This document shows, piece by piece, positions 32,075 to 37,960 of a stretch of 37,960 nucleotides of DNA. The stretch is taken from NCBI GenBank assembly GCA_045658315.1, contig JAZOUV010000029.1, positions 1 to 37,960 on the forward strand. Direction: 5' to 3'. Both the position numbers and the translations under genes were made by a program. The first letter of the stretch is position 1. The number at the start of each line of letters is the position of its first letter. Source of the stretch: RGIG1995 sp045658315 (GTDB lineage Bacteria; Bacillota; Clostridia; Oscillospirales; CAG-272). The notes beneath the pieces were generated by a model that ran no database searches, was not told where the DNA came from, and was given only the letters and a program-made list of their open reading frames with translations.

Positions 32075-32120
32075 AATATCCCCTTAAACTGATTAACACA
32101 AGTAATTTAAGGGGAATATC
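32075..32120. terminator. Hairpin after the ybaK-like gene
   Basis: ATTCCCCTTAAA pairs with TTTAAGGGGATAT around a loop of about 17 bases. It lies 12 bp after the stop at 32132. The downstream tract on the minus strand (ATTATTTAAATG) is only moderately U-rich, so it is a probable but not ideal terminator. Confidence 0.6.
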
Positions 32121-32131
32121 ATCTTATAGAA

Positions 32132-32602
32132 TTAGATAATGCTTTTAGAAACGTCTACCCATTCGGAATAGCAGGAATATTCTTCAAGTTCGGGGATAGT
32201 CAGTTCAATTGCACTATTTGAGCTTCCGCAGGCAGGGAAGACTGTATCAAATCTTTTTAATGATTCATCAAGATATACCGTGACGCCGTCATTTATCGCA
32301 AATGGGCATACACCGCCCACCGCGTGACCGATCATACGTTCAACTTCTTCAAACTGAAGCATTTTCGCTTTTGTGTTAAATTTCAATTTGTATTTTGCGT
32401 TATCAATTTTGACATCGCCTGCGGTAACGATAATAATTGCTTTGTCGTCAATTTTAAAAGACATACTTTTTGCTATTCTGCATTCTTCACAACCAAGTGC
32501 TTTAGCGGCTAATTCAACGGTTGCACTTGAAATATCAAATTCGAGTACCTTTTCTTCTATACCTTTGTTTTTAAAAAATGCTTTTACTTTTTCGATAGAC
32601 AT
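32132..32602 (-). CDS. YbaK/EbsC-type aminoacyl-tRNA deacylase
   Basis: A 156-residue protein of the YbaK/ProRS-INS editing-domain superfamily, which hydrolyses mischarged aminoacyl-tRNA such as Cys- or Ala-tRNA-Pro. Typical parts are the early VLEF segment, TVELAAKALG, RIAKSMSF, IVTAGDVKID and the catalytic-pocket loop MIGHAVGGVCPFAI with GVTVYLDESL. TTGGAG lies before the ATG. It stands alone with its own promoter. Which tRNA it edits cannot be told from sequence. Confidence 0.9.
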   Translation of the reverse strand: MSIEKVKAFFKNKGIEEKVLEFDISSATVELAAKALGCEECRIAKSMSFKIDDKAIIIVTAGDVKIDNAKYKLKFNTKAKMLQFEEVERMIGHAVGGVCPFAINDGVTVYLDESLKRFDTVFPACGSSNSAIELTIPELEEYSCYSEWVDVSKSII

Positions 32603-32630
32603 TGTTATTTCTCCAATACGTATTTTTTAA

Positions 32631-32659
32631 ATTATATACTAAAAAAAATATTTTTTCAA
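32631..32659 (-). promoter_or_regulatory. Promoter of the ybaK-like gene
   Basis: On the minus strand -35 TTGAAA (32659-32654) and -10 TATAAT (32636-32631) are 17 bp apart, with a short leader. It is back to back with the carboxypeptidase promoter. Confidence 0.75.
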
Positions 32660-32685
32660 GTAACATATAAGTTTATTAGTCTTTA

Positions 32686-32714
32686 TTGACAGAAATTATT
32701 AAAAATGATATAAT
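32686..32714 (+). promoter_or_regulatory. Promoter of the D-Ala-D-Ala carboxypeptidase gene
   Basis: Fully consensus TTGACA (32686-32691) and TATAAT (32709-32714) are separated by 17 bp. The leader is about 34 nt and carries AGAGGA before the GTG start. Confidence 0.88.
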
Positions 32715-32754
32715 AAACAAGAATTAAGTGTAACAAAAAAAGAGGAATTATTGC

Positions 32755-33795
32755 GTGAATAATAGAAAATATGTTCGACGTGATGTGCAAAATCGCGAGT
32801 TGATGAAGAGAAAAAGAGCAAGAATTATCCGCAACAGACTGATATTGCTTCAAGCAATAGTGTTTGTTTTGGTTGCAACAACTATATTTTCCCTTATTTT
32901 TATACCCGGAAACAGATCGCTGATCGATATGCAATTATCGCATTCTACTGCACTATCAAAGGATGAGGGAATGCCTGCATCGAGTAAAGCGGATTATTCA
33001 TTTTTGATCAAACATATTAACGAAGAGATAAGCAGTACAAATGCAATTCTTGTTGATTTGGCATCGGGGGAGATTATGGCCGAAAAATCACCCGATGAAA
33101 AAGTTTATCCTGCATCGATAACAAAAATAATGACAGCAATAGTAGTTTTGGAGCATTTCCAAGACACAGAGGTGTCGTTGGAAGTTCCTTTTCATATTTT
33201 TTCGTACCTTATAGAACAAAATGCATCTGTTGCGGGTTTCTCGGCAGGCGAGAGGGTTAAAGTGATTGATTTGCTGTACGGTGTTTTATTACAGTCGGGT
33301 GCAGATGCATGCTTAACTCTTGCAAATTCAGTTTCGGGAAATGAGCAAGCTTTTGCCAAAAAAATGACTGAAAAAGCACACGAAATCGGGGCCGTAAACA
33401 CTAATTTTATAAACAGTACGGGGCTCCACGACGACAACCATTATACGACTGTTCGTGATCTGTCAAAAATATTAACTTATGCACTAAAAAACGACGTATT
33501 TAAGACCATATTTACTACCAAAGAATATACAACTTCATCGACCAATAAGCATCCAAGCGGACTTGTTTTTTCAAATACCACGTTTACGGCTTTTAAAAGA
33601 GCAGGAATTGCAAATGATTATGTTTTGGGCGGCAAGACGGGGTATACAGGAGAGGCGTGTTTGTGCCTTGCATCATTTGCTAAAAAGAACGGAAGAGAAT
33701 ATATACTTGTTACGGTTGGTGCCGGTACGCCTACCTCAAGCCGCGGAACACATCACGTTGTTGATGCGAAATATATTTATGAAAACTTTGCTTAA
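32755..33795 (+). CDS. D-alanyl-D-alanine carboxypeptidase (S11, DacA/DacF type)
   Basis: A 346-residue penicillin-binding carboxypeptidase that trims the terminal D-Ala from peptidoglycan stem peptides. A very basic cytoplasmic N-terminus is followed by a membrane helix at about 28-50, so it is probably a type II anchored protein rather than secreted. The SxxK motif is SITK (121-124) and the KTG motif is at 294-296. The second motif reads SGA (181-183) where SxN is usual. The C-terminal anchoring domain of DacA is absent. The start is GTG at 32755 with AGAGGA about 9 bases upstream. Confidence 0.92.
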   Translation: MNNRKYVRRDVQNRELMKRKRARIIRNRLILLQAIVFVLVATTIFSLIFIPGNRSLIDMQLSHSTALSKDEGMPASSKADYSFLIKHINEEISSTNAILVDLASGEIMAEKSPDEKVYPASITKIMTAIVVLEHFQDTEVSLEVPFHIFSYLIEQNASVAGFSAGERVKVIDLLYGVLLQSGADACLTLANSVSGNEQAFAKKMTEKAHEIGAVNTNFINSTGLHDDNHYTTVRDLSKILTYALKNDVFKTIFTTKEYTTSSTNKHPSGLVFSNTTFTAFKRAGIANDYVLGGKTGYTGEACLCLASFAKKNGREYILVTVGAGTPTSSRGTHHVVDAKYIYENFA

Positions 33796-33884
33796 TTATA
33801 ACCGGTGGCTAAACCGAATTCGACAAGCGATATTGCTTTTGACAGTTTAGCGGCTAACACACAATATTATATAAAGAAACTACC

Positions 33885-33937
33885 CGAAAAAGAGGCTTTG
33901 TTTATTTCTTCTTCGGGTGGTTTGTTTTATATTATTA
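33885..33937. terminator. Hairpin between the carboxypeptidase gene and ispE
   Basis: CCCGAAAAAGA pairs with TCTTCTTCGGG (one mismatch) around a 13-16-base loop, with moderately U-rich flanks on both strands. It lies between convergent stops at 33795 and 33963. The remaining bases of the gap hold no gene I can support. Confidence 0.6.
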
Positions 33938-33962
33938 CAAGCAGTCCGTTTGTGTGCCAATT

Positions 33963-34829
33963 TTATACGCTTTTTTGTATTGGTTTGCAGATATGAGCCT
34001 GTGCCCCAAATGAAAGCAACTCAGTTAGTGCAGAATTTGCGGATTGTAAATTATTGAAAATTCCAAACACCGACGGACCGCTTCCGCTCATTATAGAACA
34101 AAGTGCGTTATGTTTGTTTAATATTTTTTTCTGTTCTTCGACAAGCGGTCTGATTGGACAAACAACACTCTCAAAAATATTATACGTTTTCCTGCAAATT
34201 TTTAAAATATCAGCCGTTTGAAGAGCATCAATCATATCGGCACTCGATTTGTATATGCAGTTTTTATCAAACCTTGATTTGTCAATTTCACCATAAGCAT
34301 AAGGGGTAGAAACGCCTTCTCCTTTTTTTGAAATAACTATATAGCATTCGGGAAGGGGGGAGCAGGGCGTAAATATATCACCGATTCCTTTTGTAACAAA
34401 AGTTCCGCCTCTTATGCAAAAGGGGACATCAGCCCCTAATTTTGAGCCTAATGTACAAAGGGTATCAATATCTATTTTTGTCGAATAAATTGCATTAAGT
34501 CCCTTTAAAACGGCTGCAGCATCTGTACTTCCGCCTGCCAAGCCTGCTGAAATTGGAATATTTTTTTCTATATGTATTTCAGCACCCGAATTAATGCCTG
34601 TGTTCTTGAAAAACAGTTCAGCCGCTTTGTATGCGAGGTTGCTTGAATCGTTGGGCAGTCCTGCTGTATTAGACAATATAATACAATCATTTTTTGATAC
34701 TGTAACCGTATCGCAAAGTGTTACTGATTGCATAACACTGTCAATGTTGTGATAAGAATCTGCACGTTTTTCGCAGACCTCAAGAAAGAGATTTATTTTT
34801 GCATTGGCACTCAGCTTAATTGAGTTCAT
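33963..34829 (-). CDS. ispE: 4-diphosphocytidyl-2-C-methyl-D-erythritol kinase
   Basis: A 288-residue GHMP kinase of the non-mevalonate (MEP) isoprenoid pathway, which phosphorylates CDP-methylerythritol. Visible are the substrate Lys in SANAKINLFLEV (K11), DSYHNIDSVMQSV, the ATP loop PISAGLAGGSTDAAAVL (92-108), catalytic Asp in LGADVPFCIRGG, and the C-terminal SGSGPSVFGIF. GAGG lies upstream. It follows the DUF362 gene by 10 bp, an unusual neighbour for ispE, and is the last gene of that run. Confidence 0.96.
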   Translation of the reverse strand: MNSIKLSANAKINLFLEVCEKRADSYHNIDSVMQSVTLCDTVTVSKNDCIILSNTAGLPNDSSNLAYKAAELFFKNTGINSGAEIHIEKNIPISAGLAGGSTDAAAVLKGLNAIYSTKIDIDTLCTLGSKLGADVPFCIRGGTFVTKGIGDIFTPCSPLPECYIVISKKGEGVSTPYAYGEIDKSRFDKNCIYKSSADMIDALQTADILKICRKTYNIFESVVCPIRPLVEEQKKILNKHNALCSIMSGSGPSVFGIFNNLQSANSALTELLSFGAQAHICKPIQKSV

Positions 34830-34839
34830 AGCATCAACC

Positions 34840-36018
34840 TCACTTGATTATTTTGAAAATTGGGTTCTTTTTTACTTTAACGGCGTTGATTGGGCAGAGC
34901 TCTTGACAGCAGTAGCATTTAATACAACCGCTTTCATTGATTTTTGCGAGCTTTTTGCCGTTTTTACTAGTGATAAGGTCTATGGTTTTTGCAGGGCACG
35001 ACCTCATGCACTCTCCGCAGCCTACACATTTATTGGTCATAATTGCAGGTCGCGGTTCAAGAAACTTATTTAATCTACCGCCGAAAAGCGTGGGAAGTCT
35101 TTTTAATATGGGCAGAGATTTTGTTTCGGGTAACTTTATGTCTTTTTGTTTATATTCGTCAATGGCACCGCCTATAATATGTAATTCGGTTGAATTATCA
35201 ACGCAAAGTCCCAGTTTTTTTGCTTCTTCGATGTAGCCTACATTTCCTTCAAGCCCCATAACAGAAGAGCAAGCAACGTCAAGGTTAAAGGGATTAAGGG
35301 ATGAAAGCAATAGACCGAAGTTTCTTACGTCTCCGCCCGACGGGCCGTTTCCCTCCATGCCGTATATTGCATCAACAACTGAAAGCATAGGTGTTCTTTT
35401 TAAATGCATGGCACAAAGATCTGTAAGCATCTTCTCAAATATCGGCAATTCCTTGTAGCGGGTGTGCATTTCAAATTTTTCAATTCCCGGTATAGTGCCG
35501 AAGAGGTTTTTGGTTGCCGCACTCATTGTGGTAAGAGAGTGGGTTTTCAGTTTGCAAACGTTTACAATAACATCGGCGTTTTTTATAGGGGAAATTATGT
35601 TAAAAATTTTACAAACCATTCCGTCAGGATTAGATATTTGTTCTGCTGAGGGGTCGGTATTTAAATTAACTTCGCATTTTTCGGCTACTGCAGTCATACC
35701 CGTAGCTTTATAAATGACCTTCAAACTCGCCGAATTGTACGGTCCGCCGGGACTTTCTGCTATGGTAATTGATTTAGGATTATATGCCTTGATTGTATCT
35801 ATAACCGCTTCCATTACAATGGGGTGCGTCGTTATTGATTTGTCAGGGGAGGCCTTTAGAAGCAGATTGGGTTTGACAACAACATTTTTATTTTCAAAAT
35901 AGGCTTTTTCCCTTACTAATTTTGAAATCTGGCTTGTCAATATGTTTTTTACGGCATTATAATCATATTCACTGCACTTGTTTACAGCAACGGGCATTTG
36001 TTTGTAGATGGTGTTCAT
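34840..36018 (-). CDS. DUF362 protein with two 4Fe-4S clusters
   Basis: A 392-residue protein with a DUF362 domain (about 40-300; VVVKPNLLL, TTHPIVMEAVIDTI, AESPGG, VCKLKTHSLTTMSAATKNLFGTIPG, GMEGNGPSGGDVRNFG) fused to a C-terminal bacterial ferredoxin domain. The ferredoxin part has CVGCGECMRSCP and CIKCYCCQELCP, each with four cysteines for one 4Fe-4S cluster. The family is common in anaerobes and its function is not established; an electron-transfer role is inferred. Its ATG overlaps the EamA stop by 4 bp and ispE follows after 10 bp, so the three are co-transcribed. Confidence 0.9.
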   Translation of the reverse strand: MNTIYKQMPVAVNKCSEYDYNAVKNILTSQISKLVREKAYFENKNVVVKPNLLLKASPDKSITTHPIVMEAVIDTIKAYNPKSITIAESPGGPYNSASLKVIYKATGMTAVAEKCEVNLNTDPSAEQISNPDGMVCKIFNIISPIKNADVIVNVCKLKTHSLTTMSAATKNLFGTIPGIEKFEMHTRYKELPIFEKMLTDLCAMHLKRTPMLSVVDAIYGMEGNGPSGGDVRNFGLLLSSLNPFNLDVACSSVMGLEGNVGYIEEAKKLGLCVDNSTELHIIGGAIDEYKQKDIKLPETKSLPILKRLPTLFGGRLNKFLEPRPAIMTNKCVGCGECMRSCPAKTIDLITSKNGKKLAKINESGCIKCYCCQELCPINAVKVKKNPIFKIIK

Positions 36019-36920
36019 AGAATGCTCTCTTCTTTCTTTTTTCTTGAAAATGACGATAATTCGCAGAATATTGTTGACCCCAAAATCAGTACAGTGCCGA
36101 TCATTTCAAATATACCCATTCCTTCTTTTAACAATAATGCGGAAAGCAATATAGCGAAGATAGGGTCAATATAGCTGTAAAGTGCAGCAGTCTGTGCGTC
36201 AAGTCCCGAGAGAGAACCGAAGTAAAGAAAGTAGGTTATTCCCGTATGCACAATACCCACAACAAGAAGCAGAATCAAAGATGTTGAATCAAGCGTTACA
36301 ATGTCAAAGTTTTCTGTCAACAATGTGTATGGAAGCAAAACAATGCCGGCTATACCTAATTGATAAATAGTTTTATCAAACGGGGAAATGTCTTTGATTT
36401 TTTTGTTAAGAAGTATAACACAAGCGTAGAATAAAGCGGCTCCCAATCCAAATAATATACCTTTCATTTCAAGGATAGAACTTATTCCGCTTTTTAAAAT
36501 GCCGGAAACAAAAACCATACCCAAAAGAGCTACCAGGACGCTGATTATTTTAATAGAAGTCAATTTTTCATTCAGAACAAAAGGGGATAAAATTATAACA
36601 ATTACGGGAGCCATATAATAGCAGAGTGTTGCAACGGCAACTGAGGTGTAGTTGTAGGACTCGAAGAGTAATATCCAGTTAAAGCCTATAAATGCTCCCG
36701 ATAATAACAGGTAGGTAAAGTTCGCTTTAAGTGCGGAAAAAGACAGCCTGTTTTTTTTCAGAAATAAAACTACCATAAGAAAAAACATACCGATAAACCC
36801 TCTTGCCATAGCAAGAATAGATGAGGGGAGGTCTATGTATTTTCTGAATATTCCGATGGTACCGAAAATTATCATCGAGAGTATGAGTTGGATTTTTGCT
36901 TTGTTATCTGTTTGCTTCAT
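36015..36920 (-). CDS. EamA/DMT-superfamily transporter
   Basis: A 301-residue membrane protein with about ten hydrophobic segments in two EamA repeats, e.g. LILSMIIFGTIGIFRKYIDLPS in the first half and FGLGAALFYACVILLNKKI in the second, ending YSYIDPIFAILLSALLLKEG and a basic tail. Members export amino acids or nucleotide-sugar-like metabolites; the substrate here is unknown. The ATG at 36920 is preferred because GAAGG lies 7 bases before it; an ATG at 36938 has no ribosome site and overlaps the preceding MATE gene. It is 10 bp after that gene. Confidence 0.9.
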   Translation of the reverse strand: MKQTDNKAKIQLILSMIIFGTIGIFRKYIDLPSSILAMARGFIGMFFLMVVLFLKKNRLSFSALKANFTYLLLSGAFIGFNWILLFESYNYTSVAVATLCYYMAPVIVIILSPFVLNEKLTSIKIISVLVALLGMVFVSGILKSGISSILEMKGILFGLGAALFYACVILLNKKIKDISPFDKTIYQLGIAGIVLLPYTLLTENFDIVTLDSTSLILLLVVGIVHTGITYFLYFGSLSGLDAQTAALYSYIDPIFAILLSALLLKEGMGIFEMIGTVLILGSTIFCELSSFSRKKKEESIL

Positions 36921-36930
36921 ATAAATACCT

Positions 36931-37960
36931 TCATTCATTAGATGTGCTTTGGTGTCTTCGGTAAAGTATTAAAAATGCTGTTAATTGCAGTCCGAAGGTG
37001 ATTATCCAGGATACTGTGTAAGACAAAAACAAGCAATGAGGAGTATGGAATTTCTCAATACTGAAAATTGTATAGATCCAAAGAAGACGAATGCCACATA
37101 CCCCCAAAACTGAAATCACCATGGGAGCTAAAGAAGAGCCTAAGCCTCTTAATGCCCCTGTAGTTACATCCATAAGGCCGTATAGAAAATATGGAAGGCA
37201 TATAAAAGACAAACGTATTAAACCGTACTTAATTGCAAGGTCTGAGTCTGTTATGTATATCCCCAAAAGATTTTTTCCGAAAAGGTAAAATGTTCCGCCG
37301 AAAACAATACCTGCCACAGTTACACACAAGAGGCAAAGCCAAAAGATTTTCTTAACTCTCTTGAATTTGCATGCCCCTGTGTTTTGTCCTATAAAATTAA
37401 CGGCTGTTTGTTGAAATGCAGCCAATATAACAAAAACGAATCCTTCAATGTTGGCGGCGGCAGCACTACCTGCCATAAAAATATCGCCGAAGGAGTTTAC
37501 AGAGGACTGAACAAGGACGTTTGATTTAGAGAATAAGGAGCCTTGAATACCTGCGGGAAGCCCTATTTTTATTATTCTTAAAAGCTCATCTTTATAGAAC
37601 CTTATTTCGCGAAGAATAAGTTTGCATTCATCAGTTCTGTTTGAAAGTGTTATAACGACCATAACTGCCGAGAAAGCTTGAGATATAATCGTCGCGAGAG
37701 CTACACCTGCAACATTCATATGTAAAACGGTTACGAAAAAAATATTAAGCACAACATTAATAACACCCGCAAAACTTAAAAAGATTAGGGGGCTTTTGGT
37801 GTCGCCTACAGCTCTGAGGATTGACGCACAAAAGTTGTAAACCATACTGAATGTTATTCCGCAGAAATAAATTTTCATGTAAACGGAAGAGAGGTTCAGA
37901 ACGTTTTCGGGTGTACCCATCAACTGAAGAAATGTTTTTGAAAAGAAAACGCCAACGACA
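36931..37960 (-). CDS. MATE family efflux transporter (5' end outside window)
   Basis: The frame is open to the window edge; about 343 residues are visible. The part lost is probably the first 100 or so residues. At the edge it reads FFSKTFLQLMGTPENVL, the usual first-half MATE segment, followed by FCASILRAVGDTKSPLIFL, GLPAGIQGSLFSKSNVLVQ, NFIGQNTGACKFKRVKK and GALRGLGSSLAPM. It is more like the NorM/DinF-type group than the other MATE gene in the window, and the two are clearly distinct proteins. Its stop codon is 10 bp from the EamA start, so these transporters appear to share a transcript. Confidence 0.92.
   Translation of the reverse strand, partial: VVGVFFSKTFLQLMGTPENVLNLSSVYMKIYFCGITFSMVYNFCASILRAVGDTKSPLIFLSFAGVINVVLNIFFVTVLHMNVAGVALATIISQAFSAVMVVITLSNRTDECKLILREIRFYKDELLRIIKIGLPAGIQGSLFSKSNVLVQSSVNSFGDIFMAGSAAAANIEGFVFVILAAFQQTAVNFIGQNTGACKFKRVKKIFWLCLLCVTVAGIVFGGTFYLFGKNLLGIYITDSDLAIKYGLIRLSFICLPYFLYGLMDVTTGALRGLGSSLAPMVISVLGVCGIRLLWIYTIFSIEKFHTPHCLFLSYTVSWIITFGLQLTAFLILYRRHQSTSNE

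Noticed and set aside
33805..33996. A 63-codon plus-strand frame between the carboxypeptidase gene and ispE
   Set aside because: GTG start with no ribosome site, runs through the terminator hairpin and into the 3' end of ispE on the other strand; better explained as chance.

Overview
The window looks like housekeeping chromosome from a low-GC Gram-positive anaerobe of the class Clostridia, possibly an Oscillospirales/Ruminococcaceae-type genome. The placement is inferred from several features: AT-rich sequence, strong AAGGAGG-type ribosome binding sites, near-consensus SigA promoters with 17-bp spacers, the short HisG plus HisZ form of ATP phosphoribosyltransferase, an L-box (lysine) riboswitch before dapA, a sepF/divIVA division cluster, and a LysM-GH18 enzyme of the spore-lytic type without a signal peptide. 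I see no prophage, insertion sequence, CRISPR array or rRNA.

Layout. (1) 1-165: 3' end of obg, converging on the his operon across a shared terminator. (2) 8795-195, minus strand: a compact and apparently complete histidine operon, yerC(hisR)-hisZ-hisG-hisD-hisC-hisB-hisH-hisA-hisF-hisIE-hisK. Its promoter carries a 22-bp palindrome that fills the -35/-10 spacer, a good candidate operator for the TrpR-like protein encoded first. (3) 8865-11685, minus: an unrecognised four-helix membrane protein and a tpiA-pgk glycolytic pair; Pgk has an extra lysine/glutamate-rich segment. (4) 11784-14546, plus: ahcY and a two-LysM GH18 glycosidase. (5) 14552-16561, minus: dapA-dapB under a lysine riboswitch whose terminator and antiterminator can be traced. 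(6) 16555-30358, plus: queA-miaA, then HlyD-like protein-ylmE-sepF, then divIVA-ileS-lspA-rluD-HAD phosphatase-metG-tatD. This run joins tRNA modification, cell division, aminoacylation and lipoprotein maturation. (7) 30363-32659, minus: a MATE exporter, tRNA-Gln(UUG) with its own promoter and terminator, and a YbaK-type deacylase. (8) 32686-33795, plus: a membrane-anchored D-Ala-D-Ala carboxypeptidase. (9) 33963-37960, minus: a cluster reading MATE (cut by the window end)-EamA transporter-DUF362 ferredoxin-type protein-ispE.

How it works together. The his genes cover every step from PRPP and ATP to histidine, with separate HisB dehydratase and HisK phosphatase instead of a fusion. dapA-dapB feed diaminopimelate to lysine and cell wall, and lysine represses them through the riboswitch. 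The sepF/divIVA block supplies Z-ring and pole factors. No clearly novel multi-gene system is visible. The observations most worth a second look are the his promoter palindrome, the HlyD-like protein inside the division cluster, the hairpin and possible small membrane ORF between sepF and divIVA, the Pgk insertion, the palindrome at the pgk start site, and the DUF362-ispE-transporter cluster.
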